DNA of 32,000 nt from Herminiimonas sp. (GTDB taxonomy: Bacteria; Pseudomonadota; Gammaproteobacteria; Burkholderiales; Burkholderiaceae_D), in NCBI GenBank assembly GCA_014376645.1, contig JACMRD010000215.1, forward strand, positions 1 through 32,000, given 5' to 3'. Shown here in pieces: positions 1 to 13,348 of the stretch. Positions within the stretch are counted from its first letter, which is position 1. Each line of letters begins with the position of its first letter. The notes under the pieces were generated by a model, which worked only from the letters and a program-made list of their open reading frames with translations, had not been told where the DNA came from and made no database searches. Made by a program: the position numbers and the translations under genes.

Positions 1-138
1 ACGGTCGAGGGCAGCTCGCTGACCGTATCGGCGCCTGGCGGCAAGGTCATGGTTGACAAGGCACACGTCGTCAAGACCGACATCATTGCCGACAATGGCG
101 TGATCCACGTCATCGACACCGTGATCATGCCGAAGTAA
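1..138 (+). CDS. FAS1 (fasciclin) domain protein, C-terminal fragment
   Basis: The reading frame is open from base 1 and ends at a TAA at 136-138, giving the last 45 residues of a protein that begins outside the window. The fragment reads as the closing part of a fasciclin/FAS1 domain: a short strand pair followed by the pattern [22 protein letters not shown], which matches the H2-type box near the end of FAS1 domains. FAS1 proteins are usually secreted or lipid-anchored and are linked to adhesion, but their bacterial roles are poorly defined. The signal peptide and any further domains lie outside the window. The fragment is too short for the ORF track. It converges on ldcA with a 98-bp gap. 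Confidence 0.85.
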   Translation, partial: TVEGSSLTVSAPGGKVMVDKAHVVKTDIIADNGVIHVIDTVIMPK

Positions 139-161
139 TCCGGCCTGACGGAGTATCGAAG

Positions 162-177
162 GGGCGCAGCGGCGCCC
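162..177. terminator. GC hairpin in the convergent FAS1/ldcA gap
   Basis: GGGCGC-AGCG-GCGCCC forms a perfect 6-bp stem with a 4-base loop, 23 bases after the FAS1 stop and 59 bases beyond the ldcA stop. It lies between convergent genes and could act in both directions. Neither side has a T-run, so it is not a canonical intrinsic terminator. The role is inferred from position only. Confidence 0.3.
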
Positions 178-236
178 TACGGTTGCCTGCAACATGAAAG
201 GCAGAGGCGAAAAACCAGGCTGGCAGCCGGCCGACG

Positions 237-2874
<2,638 letters not shown>

Positions 2875-2890
2875 GGTTGGCGGGTCTCTA

Positions 2891-2920
2891 CAATGCGGAT
2901 GGCAATGCGAGAGCAATGCG
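2891..2920 (-). repeat. Three helically phased CAATGCG repeats upstream of queE
   Basis: CAATGCG occurs at 2891-2897, 2903-2909 and 2914-2920, with centres 12 and 11 bases apart, about one helical turn. On the transcribed (minus) strand the motif is CGCATTG. The array starts 17 bases upstream of the GTG start of queE. Phased short repeats at such a position often bind a regulator, but I do not recognise the motif. Confidence 0.5.
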
Positions 2921-2971
2921 ATACGGAATTTTACAGGAGAAAGCGGTGTTCTCCCTCAGGAGGCGACCGCG

Positions 2972-3001
2972 CAGACAGGCGCCACGATCAGCGCCTGTCT
3001 G
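2972..3001 (-). terminator. Hairpin downstream of guaA
   Basis: CAGACAGGCGC and GCGCCTGTCTG form a perfect 11-bp stem with an 8-base loop, starting 9 bases after the guaA stop. No T-run follows on either strand, so it may be an mRNA-stabilising 3' end or a weak terminator. It separates guaBA from the queE unit. Confidence 0.6.
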
Positions 3002-3010
3002 TGGGGCCGG

Positions 3011-4630
3011 TTACTCCCACTCGATGGTGGCAGGCGGCTTGCCGGAGATGTCGTAGACGACCCGGTTGATGCCGCGTACTTCATTGATGATGCGGTTCGA
3101 GACGCGTCCCAGCAGGTCGTGTGGCAGGTGCGCCCAGTGTGCGGTCATGAAGTCGAGCGTCTGCACCGCCCGCAGCGCAACCACGTACTCGTAAGTGCGG
3201 CCGTCGCCCATGACGCCGACCGATTTCACGGGCAGGAACACGGCAAAGGCCTGACTTGTGGCTTCGTACCAGTTCTTGTGCGGCGTCGTCTGTCCACCGC
3301 CCTCGCCGGCACCCACGGTGTCGGTGAACGGCGTGTTGCGTAGTTCTTCGATGAAGATCGCATCCGCACGCCGCAGCAGGTCGGCAAAATCCTGGCGTAC
3401 TTCACCGAGGATGCGTACGCCCAGACCTGGACCGGGAAACGGATGGCGATACACCATGTCGTGCGGCAGGCCGAGGGCGACGCCCAATTGACGCACTTCA
3501 TCCTTGAACAGTTCGCGCAACGGCTCGAGCAGTTTCAGGTTGAGCGTCTCCGGCAAGCCGCCGACATTGTGGTGGCTCTTGATGGTATGGGTGGCTTTCT
3601 TGCCTTTGCCGGCGCTTTCGATCACGTCCGGATAAATGGTGCCCTGGGCCAGCCATTTTGCGTTCTGCAGCTTGGCTGATTCGGCCTGGAACACTTCGAC
3701 GAATTCGCGGCCGATGATCTTGCGTTTGGCCTCCGGGTCGGTCACGCCGGCCAGGAACCCCATGAACTGATCGACCGCATCGACCCGGATCACCTTGACG
3801 CCGAGGTTGTCGGCGAACATGCGCATGACCATGTCGCCTTCGTCCAGGCGCAGCAGGCCATGATCGACGAACACGCAGGTCAGCTGTTTGCCGATGGCGC
3901 GGTGGATCAGCGCTGCCGCCACGCTGCTGTCGACGCCGCCCGACAGGCCGAGAATGACTTCGTCGTCGCCGACCTGGACGCGGATCGATTCGACCGCTTC
4001 GCCGATATAGTCGCGCATGTTCCAGTCCGACTTGCAGCCGCAGATCTGGTGCACGAAGCGATTCAGGATCGTGGCGCCCTGCACCGTGTGATTGACCTCA
4101 GGGTGGAATTGCACCGCATACAAGTGGCGCGCTTCGTCGGCCATGCCGGCGATCGGGCAATTCGGCGTCGACGCCATCAGTTTGAAGCCGGGCGGCATCT
4201 CGATGATCTTGTCGCCGTGGCTCATCCAGACCTTCAGCATGCCGTGACCGTCGGCCGTTGTGAAATCGGCGATGCCATCGAGCAGCGCAGTGTGGCCGCG
4301 TGCCCGCAGTTCGGCGTAACCGAATTCGCGTACTTTGCCGTTTTCGACGACGCCGCCGAGTTGGGCCGCCATGGTCTGCATGCCGTAGCAGATGCCCAGC
4401 ACCGGCACGCCGAGTTCGAAGACGGCCTGCGGCGCACGCGGGGTGTCGCCCTCGATCACCGAGCTTGGTCCACCGGAGAGGATGATGCCGGCCGCGCCAT
4501 AGTTGCGCACGAAATCCTCGCCCACGTCATGCGGGAAGACTTCCGAAAACACGCCAGCGTCGCGCACGCGGCGGGCGATCAGTTGCGTAACCTGGGAGCC
4601 GAAATCGAGAATGAGTATTTTTGCGTGCAT
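3011..4630 (-). CDS. guaA: GMP synthase (glutamine-hydrolysing)
   Basis: The 539-residue product aminates XMP to GMP in two domains. The N-terminal class I glutamine amidotransferase has its nucleophile Cys81 (LGICYGMQT) and the His176/Glu178 pair (QFHPEVNHT). The ATP-pyrophosphatase domain has its P-loop SGGVDSS at about 230-236. The C-terminal dimerisation domain contains [17 protein letters not shown] and ends in KPPATIEWE, as expected. The family size is about 510-540. The start is the ATG at 4630 ([13 protein letters not shown]). The much longer track ORF reads backward into guaB in a wrong frame. The gene begins 4 bases after the guaB stop, so the two form a guaBA operon. The insert [15 protein letters not shown] near residue 290 is normal for the family. 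Confidence 0.98.
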   Translation of the reverse strand: MHAKILILDFGSQVTQLIARRVRDAGVFSEVFPHDVGEDFVRNYGAAGIILSGGPSSVIEGDTPRAPQAVFELGVPVLGICYGMQTMAAQLGGVVENGKVREFGYAELRARGHTALLDGIADFTTADGHGMLKVWMSHGDKIIEMPPGFKLMASTPNCPIAGMADEARHLYAVQFHPEVNHTVQGATILNRFVHQICGCKSDWNMRDYIGEAVESIRVQVGDDEVILGLSGGVDSSVAAALIHRAIGKQLTCVFVDHGLLRLDEGDMVMRMFADNLGVKVIRVDAVDQFMGFLAGVTDPEAKRKIIGREFVEVFQAESAKLQNAKWLAQGTIYPDVIESAGKGKKATHTIKSHHNVGGLPETLNLKLLEPLRELFKDEVRQLGVALGLPHDMVYRHPFPGPGLGVRILGEVRQDFADLLRRADAIFIEELRNTPFTDTVGAGEGGGQTTPHKNWYEATSQAFAVFLPVKSVGVMGDGRTYEYVVALRAVQTLDFMTAHWAHLPHDLLGRVSNRIINEVRGINRVVYDISGKPPATIEWE

Positions 4631-4634
4631 CGTC

Positions 4635-6127
<1,493 letters not shown>

Positions 6128-6267
6128 CAGAAATCTTGAATTTACGTAGGTTGCGATGCACAGAGACAACCCAATAAGGCGCATTCGTTGACACTTGCAT
6201 TGACAGCCGGAGCAATGCATGGCGAAATCAGAGAAATTGTTTCAAAGCACTATTAAAAGGATCGTTG

Positions 6268-6786
6268 ATGCGCGCCTACCTGATCAAAAACACAATTGGC
6301 TTGTTGCTGGCGATCGCCACCGGCAGTGCCTTCGCACAGTTCGTCTGGACCGATGCCAACGGCACCCGGCAGTACTCGGACCAGCCGCCACCAGCGTCCG
6401 TCCCGAAAAACAGGATCCTGCGCGAGCCGGGTGCGGAAGTGCGCAGCAATCGGCCAAGCGTAACCGGGACCGACCCGACCGCTTCTGCGCCGGTCAAGGA
6501 CCCGGCCGCTGCCCCCAAGGGGCCGATGACGACCGCCGAGAAGAATGCAGACTTCAGCAAGCGCAAAAATGAGCAAGCCGAAAAGGACAAGAAAGCGGCC
6601 GACGAGGCGAAGGAAGCTGCCGACAGGGGCAAGAACTGCGAGCGCGCTCAGGCCTACAATCGCAGCCTGCAGTCCGGCGAGCGTATCGCCGGAACAGACA
6701 AGGACGGCGAAAAAACCTACCTGTCGGATGAAAAACGGGCCCAGGATCTACGCGACACGAAGCGCGCACTGGAAGGCTGCAAGTAG
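6268..6786 (+). CDS. Secreted DUF4124 domain protein
   Basis: The 172-residue product begins with a clear signal peptide (MRAYLIKNTIGLLLAIATGSAFA, cleavage after AFA). The DUF4124 core follows directly: FVWTDANGTRQYSDQPPP, the W-x-D-x-x-G-x-x-x-Y-S/T-D-x-P-P pattern common in beta- and gammaproteobacteria. A proline/alanine-rich linker leads to a charged, probably helical tail rich in K, E and A (about residues 90-130). The last third holds two Cys (NCERA and EGCK) that could form a disulphide in the periplasm. The ATG is preceded by AAAAGGA at a usable distance. The track start one codon earlier is a TTG. Function is unknown; the family is only inferred to act in the envelope. It diverges from guaB and converges on rnfH with a 16-bp gap. 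Confidence 0.85.
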   Translation: MRAYLIKNTIGLLLAIATGSAFAQFVWTDANGTRQYSDQPPPASVPKNRILREPGAEVRSNRPSVTGTDPTASAPVKDPAAAPKGPMTTAEKNADFSKRKNEQAEKDKKAADEAKEAADRGKNCERAQAYNRSLQSGERIAGTDKDGEKTYLSDEKRAQDLRDTKRALEGCK

Positions 6787-6802
6787 GCGTTAGCGCGTAC
6801 CG

Positions 6803-7111
6803 TCAGCCGCGCGTCTTGCCGGCCTTGTCAGCGCGTCGCCGGCGCGCCTCCATCGGATCGGCGATCAATGGCCGGTAAACCTCGATCCGATCATGGTCTC
6901 TGACAACCGTCTCCAGCGTTTTCAGCTTGTTCCAGATACCGACCCGGCAGGCTGCCAGGTCCAGGTCCGGCACCTGTACCAGCAATCCGCTGCGGAGGAT
7001 CGCCTGCTGTACCGTGGTACCCGGCGCCACCTGCAGATCGATCAGCGCAATCCGCTGCGGGCTCGCCGCATGACAGACCTGGACGGCAAGGAATGCGGGC
7101 GCTTCAGCCAT
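6803..7111 (-). CDS. rnfH: RnfH family ubiquitin-like protein
   Basis: The 102-residue product has the beta-grasp (ubiquitin-like) pattern of the RnfH/UPF0125 family: VQVCHAASPQRIALIDLQVAPGTTVQQAILRSGLL, then VGIWNKLKTLETVVRDHDRIEVYRPLIADPMEARRRRA. The stretch DRIEVYRPLIADPKEARRRRA is the hallmark of the family. The name comes from Rhodobacter rnf neighbours; the molecular function is not settled. Its start overlaps the end of ratA by 8 bases, the pairing also known from E. coli (ratA-rnfH beside smpB). The Arg/Lys-rich tail is normal for the family. Confidence 0.92.
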   Translation of the reverse strand: MAEAPAFLAVQVCHAASPQRIALIDLQVAPGTTVQQAILRSGLLVQVPDLDLAACRVGIWNKLKTLETVVRDHDRIEVYRPLIADPMEARRRRADKAGKTRG

Positions 7112-7535
7112 ACACTACGCCGGCGCGCTTGCAGAAGGAATCGACGAAACTGTTGGCGATGACCGAGAACACCGGTCCGATGATCTGCTCGAGCAATCGG
7201 CTGGAAAATTCATATTTCAGGTCGAAATCGATCTTGCAGGCATCCTCGCGCAAGGCCTTGAAGGTCCAGGTACCATCGAGCGATTTGAAAGGACCGTCGA
7301 CCAGCCGCATTTTCATGGAAACCGCCTGGACATTGACGTTTTCGGTCGTGAAGCTCTGGCGCACGCCGTGATAATTGATCGTCAACGTGGCAATCAGGCG
7401 CTCGCCCTCGCGTTCGCGCACGGCGACGCCGCCGCACCATGGCAAGAATTTAGGATAGTCCTCGACCTTGTCGACCAGGGAAAACATTTGCTCGGCGCTG
7501 TAATTGAGCAGCACGGATTTATGCACGACAGCCAT
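7104..7535 (-). CDS. ratA: RatA/COQ10-type START domain protein
   Basis: The 143-residue product is a single polyketide-cyclase/START-like lipid-binding domain of the COQ10/RatA family: MAVVHKSVLLNYSAEQMFSLVDKVEDYPKFLPWCGG at the start and SFVDSFCKRAGVVYG at the end. In E. coli RatA was reported to block 70S assembly, while yeast and bacterial COQ10 relatives bind ubiquinone and aid respiration. The latter role is the safer guess. The gene is divergent from smpB and overlaps rnfH by 8 bases. The ATG has no strong ribosome binding site. Confidence 0.92.
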   Translation of the reverse strand: MAVVHKSVLLNYSAEQMFSLVDKVEDYPKFLPWCGGVAVREREGERLIATLTINYHGVRQSFTTENVNVQAVSMKMRLVDGPFKSLDGTWTFKALREDACKIDFDLKYEFSSRLLEQIIGPVFSVIANSFVDSFCKRAGVVYG

Positions 7536-7590
7536 TGATGAAGAACCGTTTGATAGAATTAGGAAATCGTAATTTTAACCGACCAGTCAC

Positions 7591-7713
7591 ATGGTCACCC
7601 GAAGCCTTCGACAAGAGCCGCACCGCAAGGTAGGCCGGCGCCGCCGCCGCCGCACCGCCGATGCGCTTTTGACGGACGCTCCCGCACCGCAGGAAGCAGA
7701 TACCACTACATGA
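7591..7713 (+). CDS. Possible 40-residue Arg-rich leader ORF coupled to smpB
   Basis: An ATG-initiated frame of 40 codons fills most of the gap between ratA and smpB. Its TGA overlaps the smpB ATG as ATGA. The peptide starts MVTRSLRQE, contains six consecutive Arg (CGG then five CGC) and ends EADTTT. It is too short for the ORF track. No Shine-Dalgarno precedes its ATG, and the Arg run comes from a CGC repeat that could arise by slippage, so it may be fortuitous. I do not recognise the peptide. Confidence 0.25.
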   Translation: MVTRSLRQEPHRKVGRRRRRRTADALLTDAPAPQEADTTT

Positions 7714-8159
7714 CCATTGTTGATAACAGAAAGGCGTTCCACGATTATTTCGTCGAGGAGCGGTACGAAGCCGGCATCATGCTCGAAGGCTGGGAAGCAA
7801 AGGCCATTCGTGCCGGACGCGTGCAGCTGAAGGAAGCCTACGTCATCGTCAACAAAGGCGAAATCTTCCTGTTCGGCGCCCACATCAGTCCGCTGCTATC
7901 AGCGTCGTCCCACGTCACGCCGATGAACGTGCGCACGCGCAAGCTATTGCTGCATGCGGAAGAAATCAAGAAGCTGATTTCAAAGGTCGACCGCTCCGGC
8001 TACACGCTCGTGCCGATCAACCTGCATTATCTGAAAGGCCGCATCAAGTGCGAGATCGGCCTGGCCAAGGGCAAGAAGCAGCATGACAAGCGCGCCACCG
8101 AGCGCGAGCGCGATGGCCAGCGCGAAGCTGCCAGCGCGATGAAGCAGCACCGGCGCTAG
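7710..8159 (+). CDS. smpB: SsrA-binding protein
   Basis: The 149-residue product binds tmRNA and delivers it to stalled ribosomes for trans-translation. The OB-fold core is clear: [39 protein letters not shown], then [13 protein letters not shown] and [50 protein letters not shown]. The C-terminal basic tail (about residues 128-149) is the part that enters the decoding centre. The best Shine-Dalgarno (AGGAAG) ends 13 bases before the ATG, which is long, and the overlapping small ORF upstream could matter for initiation. smpB beside ratA-rnfH is a conserved arrangement. The ssrA gene is not in this window. Confidence 0.98.
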   Translation: MTIVDNRKAFHDYFVEERYEAGIMLEGWEAKAIRAGRVQLKEAYVIVNKGEIFLFGAHISPLLSASSHVTPMNVRTRKLLLHAEEIKKLISKVDRSGYTLVPINLHYLKGRIKCEIGLAKGKKQHDKRATERERDGQREAASAMKQHRR

Positions 8160-8194
8160 GCCCGGCCCAACAGCATGGCGCCAACGTCAGCCGG

Positions 8195-9121
8195 TCAAAG
8201 CTTGGGCTGCGACCGCACCACCTGCATGGCACTGGCGATCAGGCCGCCGATGTCGCTCAGGTTGGCCGGCACGATGATCGAATTGTTGGTCTTGGCCAGC
8301 TGCGAGAAGGCAGCCACGTACTGCTCCGCCACCTTCAGATTCACCGCATCCGAGCCGCCCGGCTCGCGAATGGCGGAGGCGGTTTTGCGGATGGCCTCGG
8401 CGCTGGCTTCGGCAATGGCGAGAATGGCGGCTGCCTGACCCTGGGCGCGGTTGATGGAAGCCTGCATCTCGCCCTCCGATTTGGCAATCGATGCTTCCCG
8501 CTCGCCGGTGGCGATGTTGATTTGCTCCTGCTTGCGGCCCTCGGAAGCGGCGATCAGGGCACGCTTCTCGCGCTCGGCGGTGATCTGGGCCTGCATTGCG
8601 TGCAGAATCTCCTTCGGTGGCGTCAGATCCTTGATTTCATAACGCAGGACCTTGACGCCCCAGTTGGCCGCCGATTCGTCGATCGCATTGACGATTGTGG
8701 TGTTGATATGGTCGCGCTCCTCGAAGGTTTTGTCGAGCTCCATCTTGCCGATGACGGAACGCAGCGTGGTCTGCGCCAACTGCGTGATGGCTGCGATGTA
8801 GTTCGATGAGCCGTAAGATGCGCGCATCGGATCAGTCACCTGAAAATACAGGATGCCGTCGACCTGCAGTTGGGTGTTGTCGCGCGTGATGCAGACCTGG
8901 GGCGGGACGTCGAGCGGGATTTCCTTCAGGATGTGCTTGTAGGCGATCCGGTCGATGAACGGCACCACGATGTTGAGTCCGGGACCGAGCGTCGCATGGT
9001 ATTTGCCGAGCCGCTCGACCACCCACGCATGCTGCTGCGGCACCACGTTGATGGTCTTGAAGACGAATACCACTGCCAGCAAAAAAACGATCACAGCCAC
9101 ACTGCCGAAACCTGTTCCCAT
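8195..9121 (-). CDS. qmcA: SPFH/stomatin-family membrane protein (QmcA type)
   Basis: The product is about 308 residues. An N-terminal membrane segment (VAVIVFLLAVVFVFKTI) is followed by the SPFH/Band 7 domain (VPQQHAWVVERLGKYHATLGPGLNIVVPFIDRI and VCITRDNTQLQVDGILYFQVTDP). An alanine/glutamate-rich coiled coil follows (about residues 190-245) and then a C-terminal region with VPANLSDIGGLIASA. Such proteins form large membrane-bound cages and are linked to membrane domains and FtsH control. The start is set at the ATG at 9121 because AAGGGG lies 7 bases before it; the track start is a GTG two codons upstream that would touch that site. It follows nfeD by 40 bases, the expected stomatin/NfeD pair. 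It converges on smpB. Confidence 0.92.
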   Translation of the reverse strand: MGTGFGSVAVIVFLLAVVFVFKTINVVPQQHAWVVERLGKYHATLGPGLNIVVPFIDRIAYKHILKEIPLDVPPQVCITRDNTQLQVDGILYFQVTDPMRASYGSSNYIAAITQLAQTTLRSVIGKMELDKTFEERDHINTTIVNAIDESAANWGVKVLRYEIKDLTPPKEILHAMQAQITAEREKRALIAASEGRKQEQINIATGEREASIAKSEGEMQASINRAQGQAAAILAIAEASAEAIRKTASAIREPGGSDAVNLKVAEQYVAAFSQLAKTNNSIIVPANLSDIGGLIASAMQVVRSQPKL

Positions 9122-9161
9122 TGTCACACCCCTTGGTTGAATAACGGTTGAATGCGCCAGC

Positions 9162-9605
9162 TCAGTGATGGTTGGTCACTACCAGCCGGCTGCCGCGGAT
9201 TTCGCGGATGGTAAAGCTGCCGGGAACCGCCTCCGCATGCGGCTCCAGGTCGACATCCCATTGGGCGCCGCGGTACATCACCCGCGCCGCGGGACGACCG
9301 CCCGGCCCCTCGACCCAGGTATCGATGATCAGGTTTTGCCCGATGTCGAGATTGATGTTCGGATCGTGGGCAGCGTCGGTCCTTCCCGGTTTGCCGAACC
9401 GGCTGCGATGCAGGATCGTGGTGGCGACTACCCCGACGATTGCAGCGGCGATGATCTGTACCTCGACGCCCGCCCCTAGCCATGCCGACAGCGCGCCGGC
9501 AGCAAGGCCAATGGCGATCATCAGCAAATAGAACGTCCCGGAAAACAGCTCCAGGATCACCAGTGCCGCGGTCAGGACCGACCAGATCATCCAGTGCGCC
9601 ATCAT
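9162..9605 (-). CDS. NfeD family membrane protein
   Basis: The 147-residue product has two or three membrane segments in its first half (MIWSVLTAALVILELFSGTFYLLMIAIGLAAGALSAWL and VQIIAAAIVGVVATTIL). The soluble C-terminal OB-like NfeD domain follows (IGQNLIIDTWVEGPGGRPAARVMYRGAQWDVDLE). It is the short form without the serine protease domain, comparable to E. coli YbbJ. It partners the SPFH protein encoded 40 bases downstream. The start is the ATG at 9605, preceded by GGAGAG; an ATG directly after it is an alternative. The track ORF extends 30 codons upstream into a terminator hairpin and is not credible there. Confidence 0.9.
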   Translation of the reverse strand: MMAHWMIWSVLTAALVILELFSGTFYLLMIAIGLAAGALSAWLGAGVEVQIIAAAIVGVVATTILHRSRFGKPGRTDAAHDPNINLDIGQNLIIDTWVEGPGGRPAARVMYRGAQWDVDLEPHAEAVPGSFTIREIRGSRLVVTNHH

Positions 9606-9686
9606 TTTCTCTCCTTGTGTTCCGGTACAGGTACGCCGCCCTGATCGGCCAGCGACATCTGGCGATGGACGACCGAAGTATGCGTC

Positions 9687-9723
9687 AAAAAACAAAAACC
9701 CCCGTGACCTTTCGGCGACGAGG
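9687..9723 (-). terminator. Strong intrinsic terminator downstream of ppsA
   Basis: On the minus strand CCCTCGT-CG-CC-GAAA-GG-TC-ACGGGGG forms a 7-bp outer stem (one G-T pair) with an inner CC-GAAA-GG tip. It is followed at once by TTTTTGTTTTTT. This is a textbook rho-independent terminator. It lies about 135 bases after the ppsA stop and upstream of nfeD, so nfeD-qmcA needs its own promoter. Confidence 0.88.
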
Positions 9724-9771
9724 GTTCAAACAACCACTGCTGATATTTACACTTCTTATCTTGAACAACGA
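9687..9771 (-). ncRNA. Candidate small RNA between ppsA and nfeD
   Basis: Transcription from the promoter-like pair at 9777-9804 to the terminator at 9687 would give an RNA of about 85 nt on the minus strand. Besides the terminator stem it holds a possible GTTCAA...TTGAAC stem enclosing an AU-rich loop. It ends in the T5GT6 tail favoured by Hfq. The same segment could instead be released from the ppsA mRNA as a 3'-UTR RNA. No significant reading frame covers it on this strand. I do not recognise a known family, and expression is inferred only. Confidence 0.35.
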
Positions 9772-9776
9772 AACTG

Positions 9777-9804
9777 AGTGTAGCCCAAAATCAGGTTGTT
9801 TCAA
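9777..9804 (-). promoter_or_regulatory. Possible promoter of the ppsA-downstream RNA
   Basis: The minus strand reads TTGAAA (9799-9804), a 16-base spacer, then TACACT (9777-9782). The -35 matches the sigma-70 consensus at 5 of 6 positions and the -10 at 4 of 6. The region is flanked by two TTGTTTCA copies (9796-9803 and 9806-9813) and by an AACGAAAC/GTTTCGTT inverted repeat (9767-9774 and 9823-9830). Confidence 0.35.
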
Positions 9805-9857
9805 ATTGTTTCAGGCGATGATGTTTCGTTAATCCAACATCATCGCCCCGATCGCGC

Positions 9858-12314
<2,457 letters not shown>

Positions 12315-12487
12315 AACTACCCCACTTTAATGATAAGAAATCGGTCGGCTGCGCTTCGCAGGGCCCCGGTTTTTGTTATTCTAGGGCGCCACGGCGGAAC
12401 AGCGTCGGCCGCCATTTTACAGGCTGCAACCCGACTCTGCCGTCAGACACACCGACTTTTTTAGCAACTTCAGGAAACGCTCCACAC
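12315..12487. promoter_or_regulatory. Divergent ppsA/ppsR control region
   Basis: This 173-base gap must hold the starts of both genes. It contains a CTGCG-CTT-CGCAG hairpin near 12350-12362. TATTCT (plus, 12377-12382) and the overlapping TAGAAT (minus, 12378-12383) could be opposed -10 boxes. No convincing -35 partners are seen. The ppsR start has AGGAAA 10 bases upstream. Confidence 0.3.
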
Positions 12488-13348
12488 ATGTCCGTCTCAG
12501 TCACCGTCCCTGCTGCAAGCCCCCTCGCGGCCCCAGTGCGCACTGTTTTCTTCGTCTCCGACGGCACCGGCATCACCGCCGAGACCTTCGGCCACTCGGT
12601 ACTGAGCCAGTTCGAACTGCGCTTCAAACAGTTTCGACTGCCGTTCATCGATACGATGGACAAGGCGCGCGATGCCGTGAACCGGATCAACGAGACCTTC
12701 GAGCGGGAGGGCAACCGGCCGATCGTCTTCTCGACCCTGGTCAACGCCGAGATGTCAGAGCTGGTACGCAAATCCAACGGCATGCACATGGACCTGATCA
12801 AGACCTTCGTCGATCCGCTGGAGCAGGAGCTGGGCGTGAAGTCGACCCATACCATCGGCCGCAACCACAACATCACCGATTCCGAGGAATACAAGAACCG
12901 GATCGAGGCAATTAATTTTTCATTGGCGCACGACGATGGCCAGACCAACAAGAACCTCGATGGCGCCGACGTGATCCTGGTGGGCGTTTCGCGCTCCGGC
13001 AAGACACCGACCAGCCTGTACCTGGCGATGCAATACGGGATCAAGGCAGCCAACTATCCGCTGATACCCGAAGATTTCGAACGCGGCAAGCTGCCCGGCG
13101 GGCTGCTCGAGTTCAAGCACAAGATTTTCGGCCTGACGATCGCGCCCGACCGCCTGGCGGAAGTCCGCAACGAGCGCCGTCCGGGCAGCAAGTACGCCGC
13201 CATCGAGAACTGCCGCTACGAAATCAATGAGGCCGAATCGATGATGCATCGCGAGGGCATCCGCTGGATGTCGTCGACCACCAAGTCGATCGAGGAAATC
13301 GCCGCCACCATCCTGCAGGAAATCAAGGTGGAAAAACGCTTCTACTGA
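12488..13348 (+). CDS. ppsR: PEP synthase regulatory protein (kinase/pyrophosphorylase)
   Basis: The 286-residue product is the DUF299/PSRP bifunctional enzyme. It inactivates PEP synthase by ADP-dependent phosphorylation of a Thr beside the active-site His, and reactivates it by phosphate-dependent removal. The N-terminal block [24 protein letters not shown] is typical of the family. The P-loop-like [15 protein letters not shown] is at about 166-180, followed by [14 protein letters not shown]. The late segment [41 protein letters not shown] is also conserved. It is divergent from its target gene ppsA. Its last 26 bases overlap, antisense, the end of the M61 peptidase gene. Confidence 0.97.
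   Translation: MSVSVTVPAASPLAAPVRTVFFVSDGTGITAETFGHSVLSQFELRFKQFRLPFIDTMDKARDAVNRINETFEREGNRPIVFSTLVNAEMSELVRKSNGMHMDLIKTFVDPLEQELGVKSTHTIGRNHNITDSEEYKNRIEAINFSLAHDDGQTNKNLDGADVILVGVSRSGKTPTSLYLAMQYGIKAANYPLIPEDFERGKLPGGLLEFKHKIFGLTIAPDRLAEVRNERRPGSKYAAIENCRYEINEAESMMHREGIRWMSSTTKSIEEIAATILQEIKVEKRFY

Noticed and set aside
2875-3010. PreQ1 riboswitch before queE
   Set aside because: The leader shows no compact hairpin plus A-rich tail with a pseudoknot to the Shine-Dalgarno; the only strong hairpin belongs to the guaA 3' end.
6188-6205. Two TTGACA boxes upstream of the DUF4124 gene
   Set aside because: Perfect -35 hexamers occur at 6188-6193 and 6200-6205, but neither has an acceptable -10 at 16-18 bases (AGCAAT and CGAAAT at best), so I did not call a promoter.
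6803-7535. ratA-rnfH as a toxin-antitoxin module
   Set aside because: Despite the RatA name and the 8-base overlap, both are conserved housekeeping families (COQ10-like lipid binding and a beta-grasp protein), and the arrangement beside smpB is widespread and not mobile.
9721-9735. GGTTCAAAC resembling a tRNA T-loop
   Set aside because: No acceptor, D or anticodon stems can be built around it; it belongs to the terminator flank and the short inverted elements downstream of ppsA.
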